DNA of 64,000 bases from Sulfidibacter corallicola (GTDB lineage: Bacteria; Acidobacteriota; Holophagae; Acanthopleuribacterales; Acanthopleuribacteraceae), in NCBI RefSeq assembly GCF_017498545.1, contig NZ_CP071793.1, positions 4,241,001-4,305,000 on the forward strand. Reading direction: 5' to 3'. Below are positions 17,419-27,900 of this stretch, piece after piece; the stretch's first letter is position 1, and every line of letters starts with the position of its first letter. Below the pieces are notes generated by a model. That model saw nothing but the letters and a program-made list of their open reading frames with translations, made no database searches and was not told where the DNA came from. The translations under genes and the position numbers were made by a program.

Positions 17419-17892
17419 CTAGGGTCGGTTGGACTGGTCTTCTTTGGAAAGATCCCAGCGGACGACGCCCTTGACGGTGACTTCCGCGCCCAACCGCTCG
17501 TAGAACCGAATCGCCTTGTGATTGTCGGCTTCGACTTCCCAACGAATGCGGCCCACGCCACGGGCCTTGCAGAGGTCGCGTACGCGCAACATCATCGACT
17601 CGCCGATCTTTTGCCCTCGGAACCGAGACCAGACGAAGACGTCGTCGATGTTCATGTAGGTGGTGCCGAGCCAGATGGAGTAATTCCAGGTGTAGGACGT
17701 GTACCCGGCGATCTCGCCGTCGACCTCGGCCAGGAGGACCCCGAACTGGGGTGCTTCGCCGAAGCCGGCTTGCAACAGTTCGTCCCGGTCGGTGACCACG
17801 AAGGCCGTCTGGTCGTGGTACTCGGCGATGGCGATGATCAGATCGTAGAGGGTGTCCACGTCTTCGGCGGTCGCTTCTCTCAAGGTCAACAT
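17419..17892 (-). CDS. GNAT family N-acetyltransferase
   Basis: 157 residues from ATG 17892 (GGAG six bases upstream); the open frame extends further but without protein character. The GNAT fold is evident: N-terminal LREATAEDVDTLYDLI, beta4 GYTSYTWNYSIWLG, the acetyl-CoA loop RFRGQKIGESMM (R-x-x-G-x-x-G/A type) and the C-terminal AIRFYERLGAEV. The pattern NIDDVFVWSRFRG resembles diamine/spermidine N-acetyltransferase-like members, which acetylate small amines. Substrate is inference. It is flanked by noncoding DNA on both sides and appears monocistronic. Confidence 0.9.
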   Translation of the reverse strand: MLTLREATAEDVDTLYDLIIAIAEYHDQTAFVVTDRDELLQAGFGEAPQFGVLLAEVDGEIAGYTSYTWNYSIWLGTTYMNIDDVFVWSRFRGQKIGESMMLRVRDLCKARGVGRIRWEVEADNHKAIRFYERLGAEVTVKGVVRWDLSKEDQSNRP

Positions 17893-18523
17893 CGTGCACT
17901 CCGCAATGGTATCTGGCCCGAGCCACGAGGCCTCGGGTGTCGACAAGTTATCACGAACCAGCGAGATGGACCAAGTGGCGATGGTGCCGATGGCGTGGTT
18001 GACGTGACGACGCTCTCGGCATCGCACCACTTTGCCGCAGGGACCTTCGGGGGAGGTTCGGCTTCGCTCTTCGGGTTTATCTACTGATCAGATTTGGGTT
18101 GCTTCGATTGGTGAGCTGCCAAAGGCACGACGTCTCTTTTTTGAGGCGGGTACCTCCAACTGCCATGCTCTGGCGGAGAAGGTACTCCGAAGATGCACGC
18201 TTCGCTCTTTTTTTGCTTTAAAATCGCAACCTGGGTTGCTTCGATTAGTTGAGCTGGCAGCTCAACCTACCGGGCACCACACCTCTCTCGATGCGGGCAC
18301 TTCGGAGTAGGCGACTTCGGTGAAGTTCGAGCGGAGAGAACCGGCTTCGCTTTTAAGTGTAATTGCATGCGGTTGCTTGGGTTGCTTCGTTTTGTCGGGC
18401 TGGCAGCCCAACCTACCGGGCACGGCACTTCTCCCGGGATGCGGGAACTTTGAAAGGCATGGCTTCGGTGGAGGCGCCCGAGAGGGATCGAACTTCGCGG
18501 TTGGGCTTTATTTCAGGCACATG
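17893..18523. repeat. noncoding region with three copies of a dispersed hairpin repeat
   Basis: Three plus-oriented units share the lead TTGCTTCG and the trailer CCTACCGGGCAC...ATGCGGG. Unit 1 (about 18099-18200) is degenerate and has lost its second hairpin arm. Unit 2 has a perfect hairpin at 18248-18266 (arms GTTGAGCT/AGCTCAAC, loop GGC). Unit 3 has one at 18397-18409 (GGGCT/AGCCC, loop GGC). The same family occurs at 41.7-42.3 and 51.25-51.77 kb. No gene was found in this stretch. Confidence 0.8.
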
Positions 18524-18557
18524 AAAAAAGGACCGGCGCCCCGTGGAGTGCCGGTCC
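18524..18557 (-). terminator. rho-independent terminator of the DUF4340/Gld-like operon
   Basis: On the minus strand GGACCGGC (18557-18550) pairs with GCCGGTCC (18537-18530) around a 12-base loop and is followed by six T (18529-18524). It lies 38 bases after the stop of the DUF4340 gene, the last gene of the operon. Confidence 0.9.
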
Positions 18558-18595
18558 CTCGTCGATCGGATCCGTTTCGAACGGCTCGAAACGCC

Positions 18596-19645
18596 TCAGC
18601 TCTTGTCTTTCTTCTCCGGCGTTTCGATCAGGTCCTTCTTGGCCTTGGTGAACTTGCCCGCGACGGTCTCGGTGACCTCGTAGACCCAACTACCGTGATG
18701 GTTGTTGAACTTGGTCACCTCGTCGGCGCGGCTGAGAATCTTGGATTTCTCCTCGAGCTGCTCCTTGGTGTCCTCTTGGGAAATGCCGACGCGGTCCAAC
18801 TCGAAGGTGGCCTCTACCTGCAGGTAGTGCTTGCCGTCCTGCTGGGCCAGGGCGAAGGCATACCCGGACTTGTCCTTGAGGTTGAGGGTCAGGGTCCGCG
18901 CGAAGTTCAGGCCGGCTACCGCGGCGTCATCGGCCAAATAGACCTTTTCGAAACGCAGCGAACGGGCCGCGCCCTTGACGCTGGTCAACTCGGAAGACTT
19001 GGCTTCCTTGCCGCCGGGAATGTCCTTGAGGGTGAGGGTTCCGCTCTCGTCTTCGATGAGATAGTCCCCACCCTGGATCGAGGCGATGTCGGCTTCCTGG
19101 ACGTCGAGAATCTCCTTGTCGAGGAAACTGTCCGACGTGCTGCTGAGGAACACCCCGCGACTGGAGAGATAGATCGGGCCGGCCTCGCCATCGAGGCGGC
19201 GAATGTAGTGGCCGCGCCCGTCATCGGTGGATTTGCCCACGAGGAAGTGGACCATGTCCTTGCCGGAGCTGTCCTTCAAGGTGATTTCGGTGCTTTCCTC
19301 ACCGCCTGGCTGAACACCCAGTTCGGCGGCCAGGCTGTCGCTGGATCCCACTTCCTTCTCGAGGCTGATTTCCAGGATGCCGCGCAGGAAACGGTTGATC
19401 GACTCGTTCTTGGCGGGGTAGCCATGGGTGCTGCTGACCACATAGGCATCGTCGGCCTTCTTGAGGACCACCGTCTCGCCGGATTTGGTGATCTCGACCT
19501 GGTGGATGTTGTCGGGATTGAGCTGGGACAGGAACTTCTGTCCCCGCTCGAAACGCTCGGCGCGGGTTACGGATGCGCGATAGGAAAACAGAGAGATGGC
19601 AAACAGCGCGACGGCGATGCCACCCAGTACGGCGTTCAATCTCAT
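18596..19645 (-). CDS. DUF4340 domain-containing membrane-anchored protein
   Basis: 349 residues. One N-terminal membrane segment (about 5-23) is followed by a large extracytoplasmic beta-rich region of the DUF4340 type (VEITKSGETVVLKKADDAYVV, repeated SGKDMVHFLVGKSTDDGRGHYIR and YLSSRGVFLSSTSDSFLDKEIL blocks). DUF4340 proteins are found next to GldG-like proteins and ABC-2 permeases and are thought to work with that complex; their biochemical role is unknown. It starts 4 bases after the GldG-like stop and is the last gene of a four-gene operon that ends at the terminator at 18524. Confidence 0.9.
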   Translation of the reverse strand: MRLNAVLGGIAVALFAISLFSYRASVTRAERFERGQKFLSQLNPDNIHQVEITKSGETVVLKKADDAYVVSSTHGYPAKNESINRFLRGILEISLEKEVGSSDSLAAELGVQPGGEESTEITLKDSSGKDMVHFLVGKSTDDGRGHYIRRLDGEAGPIYLSSRGVFLSSTSDSFLDKEILDVQEADIASIQGGDYLIEDESGTLTLKDIPGGKEAKSSELTSVKGAARSLRFEKVYLADDAAVAGLNFARTLTLNLKDKSGYAFALAQQDGKHYLQVEATFELDRVGISQEDTKEQLEEKSKILSRADEVTKFNNHHGSWVYEVTETVAGKFTKAKKDLIETPEKKDKS

Positions 19646-19649
19646 GATC

Positions 19650-21668
19650 CTACCTCCTCACCTTTTTCTGTTTGGAACGGCGCGCGTAGAAACTGAACAA
19701 CCCAAACAGGCAGACGGCACCCGGCATGGCGCCGATGATGCTGGCACGCACCCATTGCTCCACACCTTCCAGTTGCGCACGTTTCTGTTTGCGGATCTCC
19801 CGAAGGGCACGGTTGCCCTCGTTGATCTTGTCGTTCAAGGATTCGATTTCGTCCTGCAGTTTCTTTTGAAAGAGTACGGCGTTCTTTTCGTTGATGCCAC
19901 GTTGCTTCTCGCGCAGATCGTCCTGGAACCGTTCGATGTCGGCGCGCACCTGACGCTCCTGCTCCAGCATGTCCGCGTCGGCCTGGGCCTCGATGCGGTC
20001 GAACAGCTCGAACGGACGGCGAATCTGCCTTTTGCTGCGCACGTTCATCAACTCTTCGGAACCCAGCAGGAAATCGACGGAGTTGAGCAGCACCTTGTAG
20101 TTGTCGTTGGCGGCGGCCACGCCGAAGAAAGAGCGCTGGAAGGCCAACTGATCGGTGATGAAGTCCACGTCGCCAAACACGATCAGGGTGGATTCCGCAT
20201 GGCTTTCGGCGGGAATGGCGGCCTTCTCGATCATTTCGGCGTCCTCGGGCACGGGCATCTGGACGCCGGGCGGCAGGCCGGGTGGCGGCCTGGGCGCCTC
20301 GGCGGGGAAGGAGGCCCCTTCCGGATAGGCGTCGGCGAGTTGGCCCTTGATCATCCAGGCGAAGACCTGGGCCTCGTCGGCCGGAGAGAATTTGTCGATG
20401 ATCTTGCCGGGATTGTTGAGATCGGTATAGGCCAGGCTGTCGCCGGATTGGGAGAAGCCGGGCTTGATTTCCACGGAGCCGCCGGCATCGGTGGTCCGCA
20501 GCAACGGGGTGAACTCGGCGGTCGCCTTGTCGGTTTTCTGGAGCGCACCCACCAGGAAGAAACGCAGGTTCGCCAACCCGTTGAGAATCGGCACCTCGGG
20601 ATTGGCCACCTGGCCGATATTCTGATCGGTCACCATCAGGTCGGTGATGACCTTTTGGGCCGGACCACGGCGATCCACCATCCGCTTGACACCCAGTTCG
20701 TAGTCGACCACAAACTGGTCTTCCTCGCGTTTCAGTCCCCAGGTGTCCAGCAGGTTACCCAAGGTGGAGGCCGGCTTGTACTGAATGGCGGCCCAGGGGT
20801 TGTTCGGCGACTGCTCGGGCTGATCCTCGATGCAGTAGGGATCCAGGAACACCATGGTCTTGCCGCCGGTCACGACCCACTCGTTGATGGCCCAAAGCTG
20901 CTTGTCGGTGAAGTCGCGCGGGTGGATCACCATCAGCAGGTCGTAGTCGTCCTTGGAGATCGCGTCGCTCTCGGCATCGATACGGCTGATCTCGTAGTGC
21001 TCCTTGAGCACATCCATGCTGGTCCAGGGCTGGCTGGGCGCCTTGCCCTGGGCTTGGAGCAATTGGTTCATGTAGGGGTTGTCGTCGGGAAGCGGCTCGA
21101 TCCCGGAGAGGATCCCGATACGCTTCTTGGTGGGCCACAACAGGTTGTAGACCTTCTTGGAGATTTCGTACTCGATGGTCTCCTGTTTGTCGGGCGACAG
21201 GAACTCGATCATGTCCTTGGAGCCGGTCTGCGTCTGGAACACGAGCCCGAAAAAGAACAGATCGCCGTATTGGTTGATGGGTTTGCCGTCCAGACCGAAA
21301 TCGGTGGCGTCCTGGGCCTCGTCGCTGTCGGGCACGGGATCGATGAACTTGACGCGGATCTTGCCGCCGCTGTAGCGCTCGTACTCGCGCAACAGGTTGC
21401 GGATGTACTGTTCGTAGGTGACGAAGTTCTTGATCATCTGGGGCAGGGACTTGCCCGCGGTGTGAGAGAAGTAGAGGCGGATTTCGATGGGCTTGACGCC
21501 TTCGCTCTTCATCTTCTCGATGATCTGGTGGGTTCCCTTGGTCAGGGAGTACATCTTGGTCTCGGTCAAATCGAGACGGGCCCCCTCGGTATTCACGTTG
21601 AAGACGTGAACCGAGAACATGGTGATCAGGGCGATGAGCAATATTGTCAACAAGCGATTGGATTTCAC
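19650..21668 (-). CDS. GldG-like ABC-associated extracytoplasmic protein
   Basis: 672 residues. An N-terminal membrane segment (about 7-25) precedes the GldG-type domain: RLDLTETKMYSLTKGTHQII, then VKPIEIRLYFSH and IRVKFIDPVPDSDEAQDA, then a second alpha/beta half with GILSGIEPLPDDN and YDLLMVIHPRDFTDKQLWAI. A Pro-rich stretch near residue 465, a coiled coil (about 555-630) and a C-terminal membrane segment (about 636-656) follow. In Bacteroidota GldF/GldG are needed for gliding; elsewhere similar sets occur without gliding genes. The gene is 13 bases after the permease, so the set is one transcription unit. Confidence 0.9.
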   Translation of the reverse strand: MKSNRLLTILLIALITMFSVHVFNVNTEGARLDLTETKMYSLTKGTHQIIEKMKSEGVKPIEIRLYFSHTAGKSLPQMIKNFVTYEQYIRNLLREYERYSGGKIRVKFIDPVPDSDEAQDATDFGLDGKPINQYGDLFFFGLVFQTQTGSKDMIEFLSPDKQETIEYEISKKVYNLLWPTKKRIGILSGIEPLPDDNPYMNQLLQAQGKAPSQPWTSMDVLKEHYEISRIDAESDAISKDDYDLLMVIHPRDFTDKQLWAINEWVVTGGKTMVFLDPYCIEDQPEQSPNNPWAAIQYKPASTLGNLLDTWGLKREEDQFVVDYELGVKRMVDRRGPAQKVITDLMVTDQNIGQVANPEVPILNGLANLRFFLVGALQKTDKATAEFTPLLRTTDAGGSVEIKPGFSQSGDSLAYTDLNNPGKIIDKFSPADEAQVFAWMIKGQLADAYPEGASFPAEAPRPPPGLPPGVQMPVPEDAEMIEKAAIPAESHAESTLIVFGDVDFITDQLAFQRSFFGVAAANDNYKVLLNSVDFLLGSEELMNVRSKRQIRRPFELFDRIEAQADADMLEQERQVRADIERFQDDLREKQRGINEKNAVLFQKKLQDEIESLNDKINEGNRALREIRKQKRAQLEGVEQWVRASIIGAMPGAVCLFGLFSFYARRSKQKKVRR

Positions 21669-21681
21669 GGTTCCACCTCCC

Positions 21682-22437
21682 TCACGATGCCTTGAGTTGA
21701 TTGAGCAGCATCATGCCGCAACCCAACCAACCGCCGATCAATACGACAAAAAAGGCGACGGTGCGCAACTCGAGCAGCCCGCGCATCAGCGATTGGAAAT
21801 GGTCGATCAGGCTGAGCGCGGAGAACAGTTGCTCCAGATAGCCGCCGACGCCGGCGATACTGCCGATGGCTTCCAAGACCTGGGGCAAGCCCAGAGACAG
21901 AAGGAAGACGGAAGCGGCGACGGAGAGAATGAAGGAGACGACCTGGTTTTTGGTCAGGGCGGAGAACAGCATCCCGATCGACAGGAAGGCGCCGGCCAAC
22001 AGGAAGGAGCCGAAATAGCCGGTCACGATGGTGCCCCAATCGGGACTGCCCAACACCGAAACCCAGATGACGACGGGGAAGGTCAGCGCGAGCGCGACAC
22101 CCAGAAAAGCCCATCCCGCCAGGAACTTACCCAGGTAGGAACCCTGCAGGGTCACGGGTAGGGTGAACAGCAACTCGACCGTTCCGGTCTTGCGTTCCTC
22201 GGCCCAGAGCCGCATGGCCACGGCCGGGACCAGCACCACGAAGATGTGCGGTAGGTAGCTGAAAAACGAAACCAGGCTGGCCTGACGCAGCTCCAGGAAC
22301 TGTCCGAAATCGCGCGCCACGGTCAGCCAACCACTCGCCATCAGGAAGATCACCAGGAAGATGTACCCCAGCGGGGTGGCGAAATAGGCCTTGAATTCAC
22401 GTTTGAAGATGGCCGAAAGGCCGGTGTACCTGCTCAT
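21682..22437 (-). CDS. ABC-2 type permease (GldF-like)
   Basis: 251 residues with six hydrophobic segments and the ABC-2 permease pattern: an N-terminal FKREFKAYFATPLGYIFL block, the coupling-helix-like RLWAEERKTGTVELLFTLPV segment, and a helical bundle ending with VLIGGWLGCGMMLL. It forms the membrane channel for the ATPase encoded just upstream (4-base overlap of start and stop) and presumably docks to the GldG-like partner. The exported substrate is unknown. Confidence 0.93.
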   Translation of the reverse strand: MSRYTGLSAIFKREFKAYFATPLGYIFLVIFLMASGWLTVARDFGQFLELRQASLVSFFSYLPHIFVVLVPAVAMRLWAEERKTGTVELLFTLPVTLQGSYLGKFLAGWAFLGVALALTFPVVIWVSVLGSPDWGTIVTGYFGSFLLAGAFLSIGMLFSALTKNQVVSFILSVAASVFLLSLGLPQVLEAIGSIAGVGGYLEQLFSALSLIDHFQSLMRGLLELRTVAFFVVLIGGWLGCGMMLLNQLKAS

Positions 22438-23363
22438 GCACAGACCCCCTCGGTAATTTCACGGAACAACTCTTCCAGCCGTCCCTCCTGGACCGCGATG
22501 GACGTGACCGCCACGCCCTCGAGCAGGTCCATGACCTCGCCCAGATGGTTTTCACGGTCTTTCGCCACGATTTCCCACTGGGTTTCGGTCTGGCGAATCA
22601 CCCGCTCACACCAGTTCTGGTCTTCGATGCGCTTGGCCAGTGCCTTGTCGCCCTCGGCCAGCTCCAGCTTGATGACGTTGTGGTTGTCGGCCCTGGCGAT
22701 CAATTCCTGGGGCGTGCTGTCCACCAGGATCTGCCCTTTGGAAATGATCAGGGCGCGGTTGCAGACGCGTTCCACCTCGTCGAGAATGTGGGTGGACAAA
22801 ATGATCGCCTTGTTGCGAGCGATGCGATTGATGAGATCCTGAACCAGAGCTTTCTGGTTGGGATCCAAACCGTCGGTCGGCTCGTCGAGAATCAGGACCT
22901 CGGGATCGTGAATCAGCGCCTGGGCCAGCCCCACGCGGCGCTTGAAGCCTTTGGAAAGTGTCTCGACCGTTTGGTAACGCACGTTTTCCAGGCCCGTCAT
23001 GTCGACGACCCGATCGATCGCCGCGGCCTTGTCGGCAATGGCCCTGGCGTCGGCGACGAATTCGAGAAAGCCGGTCACGGTCATTTCGCCGTAGGCCGGT
23101 GCGCTTTCGGGCAGGTAACCAATTTTCTGGCGAACGGCGAGAGATTCGGTAAGCGTGTCGTGGCCGGCCACCCGGACGGCGCCACTGTCCTGCTCCAAAA
23201 AGCAGGTAATGATCTTCATCGCGGTGGACTTTCCGGCGCCGTTCGGGCCCATAAAGCCGAAAATCTCGCCGCGACGAACTTGGAAGCTAATGTCATCGAC
23301 CGCTTTGATCGGGCCGAAATATTTCTTGATGTTGCGAACGTCTACCAGTACTTCGCCTTCCAT
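22434..23363 (-). CDS. ABC transporter ATP-binding protein (GldA-like)
   Basis: 309 residues from ATG 23363; an adjacent ATG at 23366 is too close to the GAGGAG site. All ATPase motifs are present: Walker A GPNGAGKS, Q-loop IGYLPESAPAYGEMTV, signature LSKGFKRRVGLAQAL, Walker B VLILDEPTDGLDP and the switch His in ILSTHILDEVERVC. The C-terminal ~90 residues are the regulatory extension typical of this subfamily. It is the first gene of the operon with permease, GldG-like and DUF4340 genes, and energises that complex. Confidence 0.95.
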   Translation of the reverse strand: MEGEVLVDVRNIKKYFGPIKAVDDISFQVRRGEIFGFMGPNGAGKSTAMKIITCFLEQDSGAVRVAGHDTLTESLAVRQKIGYLPESAPAYGEMTVTGFLEFVADARAIADKAAAIDRVVDMTGLENVRYQTVETLSKGFKRRVGLAQALIHDPEVLILDEPTDGLDPNQKALVQDLINRIARNKAIILSTHILDEVERVCNRALIISKGQILVDSTPQELIARADNHNVIKLELAEGDKALAKRIEDQNWCERVIRQTETQWEIVAKDRENHLGEVMDLLEGVAVTSIAVQEGRLEELFREITEGVCA

Positions 23364-23969
23364 CATACTCCTCTCAATTCGATATTTTGGGAGCCTTGCA
23401 GCGAGCGACCCATGAATGCGAGTCAGGGGGAAACCGTGACGGCGGGTCGTTCGCTGGGACATCGAAGGACCGGAACCTCGGTCTTCGAAAGAACGGTGGC
23501 CTCGAGGCCGTGGTCAACTCGACCGAACGAGCCAGGCAACCGCGAACTTTTAGAGTGGCCAAACAAGAGCCATGATCTGCCTCAATGACAAATTGTCGAA
23601 GCCGTGCCGGAATGACACGACGGCAGGGCGGAACTCGGGAGAAACCGCCGAAGGGGTTTGAATCTCGCCGATCCTGAGCGAAAACCGTACCACGCGACCA
23701 TCGAACCACGATGACCTGGCGAAAGGTGGGTGAGGTCGCCATCCAGAAACGTCGGTGTTCCGGACCGGATCACGCCGTTCGAGATCGACCCGCGCCTCGT
23801 GATGCCGAGCAATTGCTTGCCGACATGGGACTTGGCCATGATCGACACCCGAAACCGGCACCAAGCCGAGAGACCGGTCCCTTTCTGGATGGCCATTAGC
23901 CTAGCACAGTGAGGTAGACAATAGATTTGGATGGTGAACCCACTACGCCTAAAAACCCCGAAACCGGGC
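23364..23969. other. intergenic region upstream of the ABC operon
   Basis: About 600 bases without a convincing gene; overlapping short ORFs on both strands are Arg/Pro-rich and lack ribosome-binding sites. It must contain the promoter for the leftward ABC operon, but I could not choose one with confidence. Confidence 0.4.
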
Positions 23970-24203
23970 CTAGAGGGACGGTTTCTCCAATTCGATCTTT
24001 TCCACGTCGCCCTGCACCGGTTCCAAGTGACGCTCCTGAAGGTTGATGATGGAGGTATTGACGTCGTCCTCGGTCAAGAACCGCTGCCACGGTTCGAGGC
24101 GCTCCTCCTTGGGCGGCAGGAAATCGCGCTGATCCAGCGCGACCATCTGATCCAGAATTTTGGGATAAAGCGGATGCACGTCGCTCATGAAAACCCCACT
24201 CAT
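23970..24203 (-). CDS. small conserved-looking protein coupled to a TPR gene
   Basis: 77 residues from ATG 24203, which overlaps the stop of the TPR gene (ATGA), implying translational coupling; ATG 24188 is an alternative start. The sequence (MSDVHPLYPKILDQMVALD, then LPPKEERLEPWQRFL) is soluble and acidic, with no signal peptide, Cys pair or recognised domain. It is probably an accessory factor of the adjacent TPR protein. I do not recognise a family. The coupled start and ordinary residue composition make it likely to be real. Confidence 0.6.
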   Translation of the reverse strand: MSGVFMSDVHPLYPKILDQMVALDQRDFLPPKEERLEPWQRFLTEDDVNTSIINLQERHLEPVQGDVEKIELEKPSL

Positions 24204-24907
24204 TCGTCTTGATAGTACTGACGCAGAAACTGGGTGGCCTCGTCGTTGGCGGGATCGATGGCCTTGACCCGTTTCCACAACTGAATCGCCTTGTCGATCT
24301 GGCCCAAAGCCTGGTGGGCCTGGGCCAGGTTCAACAGAACCGGAATGCTCTGCGGATTGATGTCGCCTGCCTGCTCCAATAACTCCAACGCGGATTCGGG
24401 CGTGGCTTCGAGAAGGGCCAGGACGCCGCGGTTATTGAGCACATCCACCTGGTGGGGATTGATTTGGGTGGCCTTCTGAAAAGCGACGATCGACTTCTCG
24501 GTCTGCCCCAGCGCCGTGTAGACCACGGCGAGATTGTTCCAAATTTCGGCCGACTGGGGATTCTTGTTGGAGGCCTCCTCGAGGATGTGCATGGCTTGGC
24601 CCAGTTCGTTACAGTAATAGAGTTGCACCCCGTAATCGTTGAGCTGGGCCGCGTCCGCACCACTCGATTCGTCGTCGACGGGTCGGGTTCGCAATGGATC
24701 GCCGCCGGATTTGGCCAAACTGGATTCCATGCGGGCGATCGCCTGGGAAACCTGCTGGGAAAGGCTGCGCATCAACCGCTCGGAGAGCTGGTTGAATTGC
24801 TCCTGCCATTGTTCGTTCATGTGGGTCAACGCAGCTTTCAGCTCGGGCGACAGGGACGCTTGGTTGGGCTCGGCCACGCGTTCGGCGGTGGGGTTCTCCT
24901 GATTCAT
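24200..24907 (-). CDS. TPR repeat protein
   Basis: 235 residues. The first ~85 residues are a helical, Gln-rich region (QWQEQFNQLSERLMRSLSQQ) that may oligomerise. From about residue 87 four TPR motifs follow (LNDYGVQLYYCNELGQAMHI, IWNNLAVVYTALGQTEKSIV, VLNNRGVLALLEATPESALE, VLLNLAQAHQALGQIDKAIQ). No signal peptide, so cytoplasmic. It lies 84 bases downstream of the 1244-residue repeat protein and overlaps the small gene below, forming a three-gene unit. The partner proteins are unknown. Confidence 0.9.
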   Translation of the reverse strand: MNQENPTAERVAEPNQASLSPELKAALTHMNEQWQEQFNQLSERLMRSLSQQVSQAIARMESSLAKSGGDPLRTRPVDDESSGADAAQLNDYGVQLYYCNELGQAMHILEEASNKNPQSAEIWNNLAVVYTALGQTEKSIVAFQKATQINPHQVDVLNNRGVLALLEATPESALELLEQAGDINPQSIPVLLNLAQAHQALGQIDKAIQLWKRVKAIDPANDEATQFLRQYYQDE

Positions 24908-24991
24908 GTGCTCTCCCGTTTCATCTCAATCGGTCTTCCATTCGGCCGCTTGCCGGGGATCATCGCTTCCGGACCGGATCCGAAACCCACG

Positions 24992-27900
24992 TCACGAGGA
25001 CGTCTCGGCCGGGGCGGTTCGCTCGCGCTGCCTCACCTGGACTTTCAAGTTGGAGTAGAGCGCGTTGATGGTTTCGGGTTTTCCGTAACGGTCCAGGTAG
25101 GATTGGCGCAGGAAATGGGGCAATCGGGTGCCGGGTGGTTTGAGTGCGATGGCACGGGCCGTCAAGCCGGCACCGTGAAGGAAACTCTGACGCAGGTCGG
25201 ACGACAGGCTGGACTCGGTGATGTGCAGCGCGGCCTGGAGCGGATCGCCCAAACTGAGTTGGTACTTGCTCTCCAACCAGATGCGCAGATTCTCCGGCGC
25301 GTGATCCAACCGCGGCAGGAGCGAAGCGAACAGGTCCTGCTGACCGGTGTGGAGCAACCACTCGAGGGCACGCCCGGGTACGGGCACGGGTTCGCCGTCC
25401 CCCTCGGTCTCCAGCCATCGATTCAGCTCGAGCTCCCGCAACCGCCCGTAGATGGCGCGCAACCCGGTGTACATGTCGCGTCGATTGTCGCCGTACAGCT
25501 CGGCCAATTGCGAGAGGGAGGGACCCGAGCCACTTTCGCGCAGGATGGCGAAGGCCTCCAGGCGCATCGAGCGGGTGGAATCGGCGTGATCCCAAATTTT
25601 GCGGAAGAAATAGGCGGCCCGTTCGGCGTCCACCCGGGCGGCGGTCCAACCGGCATCGTGCCAAAAGCTCATGAGATCGGGGAAGCGTTTGGTGAGTTGT
25701 TCCTGGAGATCGAGCGTCTTGAGCTTGATGAGCGGATCGTCGAGTTGTTCCAAACAATGCAGGCAGGCTTCGAAATCGTGGAGGTCGTAGTGGATCTGGG
25801 CCTGAGCCGCAAGGGCTCGATCGCGATAGGTCTCGTCTTCGGCCGCCTCGCTCAACCACCGCAAACGGTCCTGGGCCATGTGGGTGCCGAACTCGGCCTG
25901 CTCACAGGCGATCAGCATGCGGTTGTAGGCTCCCCACCGGCGCAGCATCTCGGCGAACTCGTAGAGCGCTTCGAGATTGTCCCGCTTTTTCTGCAGCAGA
26001 ACCCGGTACACGCCTTCGGCCAGCGATTCGGCGCCCTCTCGATCCTTCTGGCTGAACTCCTCCAGCAACTTGACGGCGGCCACGGTGAACCCGTAATCCA
26101 GGGCGATGCGGATCAGAAGCCCGTAGAGATGCACGATATCGATGCTGTCGGGATTCTTGCGGAGATAGCCGCGCAGGTACTGATAGACGGTTTCGGCCGC
26201 GTTGGGCACCTTGGAAGTGAGGTTGCGGAAGGTATCCACCGCCCGCGGCACTTCCTTGTGGACCAGGTAGTAGCGGCCGAGCAGGAAGGCGGGTTTGGGA
26301 TCCTCGGGAAATTTTAGGTTGATCAGGCTGGCGATGTGGATCAAGGCATCGCGAATTTCGGGGTCGCGCAGATCGATGCGGTTGAGGGTCTTGTTGACCT
26401 CGTCCAGGTTGCCGGCCTGAAGGTACCAGAAGGCGAGATCGAGCAGGGAACGCTCGGTGCCGACCTTTTCGCAGAAGGTGGACTGGGCCTTGAGAATCAT
26501 GTCCAATTCGCTGGGCCGATGCTGGTGCCACTTGCGCAACAGGGGGTCCCAGATGGACTGGTCCTCGTGGAGCAGGGCCAGGTTGAGGACTTCTTTCAGT
26601 AAATGACTGTTGCCGGGAAAGACCATGTCGCCCAAGCGGGCGCGATTCTGCTGCCAAAACCGGTTTTGGCGCGAGCTGAGGCAATAGAAGCGCAGCGCTT
26701 CGGCACTGTGCCCGATGCCCTCGTAGGCCATGCCGAGCGATTGGTAGATCTCGGGGAGATCGCCCTGAAAGCGCGAATCGTTGATACATTCCTGACCCAG
26801 CCGGATGGCTTCGGCATGAAGGCCGTTGCGCAGGTAGATGCTGAGCTTGGCCTTGGACCAGAACGCCATCGAGGCGGGTGATTCGGCATAGCGGTCCCCG
26901 ATTTCGAAGGCCTGTTGCAGGCGATCGGGATGGCGGCCGCCCCACTTCTCGGTGAGCGCCACCGCCGCGGGCCAATTGCCGCTTTCGAGATGGGTCGAAA
27001 GCTTGCCCTGGAATTCCAGGAACTGGCGCTGTTCGGGACTGGCCACCGGTGGCGCCGCCTGTTCGGGGCCCACGCCGGAGAGGCTGTTCTGGTGTTTCGA
27101 GCGTTGGCGGATGTATTGTTCGGTGGCATCCTGCAGGTGACGTTGAAGCGCGCCCCAGGCCCGTTGCGGACGCAATTCGGTATTCACCCGATCGAGAATC
27201 TTGACCAAATCGCGATAGTCGGCGCGGTATTTGGTGCACAGGGTCTCGGCGGGTTGAACCAGCTCGGCACTCAACTCGGGATAGGTTTCCATGAACAGGG
27301 TCAGCTCGGGCAAGACGGCCTCGTATCGCTCCATGCGCATGTTGAGGTGGATCAATGCCAACAGGTAGAAGGGGCTCGGCGGATCCTTGGGGCGGCGTTT
27401 CTCGAGCTGCGCCAGCAGATCGGGATCTTCCTTCTCCTTCATGTTCATGACGACCAGCAAGGCCGTCATGCCGGCCATCTGCGAGTCGGTGGGCGCCATG
27501 GCCCACAACAGCTCGGCATAACCGGCGTGGTAGGTTTCGACCAACCGGTCTTCCAGCAACTGAAGCAGTTCGCGTTCGAATTCGCCCACATCCTTGATGG
27601 CCACGAAATGGAAACAGGCGAGGTCGTGATCGCCGTCATCCATCTTGGAACGGCCCACGATCCAATGGAGCTCCGGCAGGATGGGATAGCGCTCGAGCAC
27701 TTCCTCCATCAACGCAATCACGTCGGGATGGGAGTCTTCGGCGTAAAGGCTCTTGAGCAGGAGCGCGGCACTTTCCCAGCTCTGGTTCCCTATGTAGATG
27801 TCCACCAATTCCAGCAGGACGCGGCGTTTGCTGTCCGGCTCGGTCATCTGGAGCATGGCGGCTTTTTTGAAGTCGAAGAGTTCGTCTTCCTTGAGCGACT

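Noticed and set aside
19596..21695. 699-codon plus-strand open frame
   Set aside because: Fully antisense to the GldG-like gene, low-complexity Gly/His/Leu composition, no ribosome-binding site.
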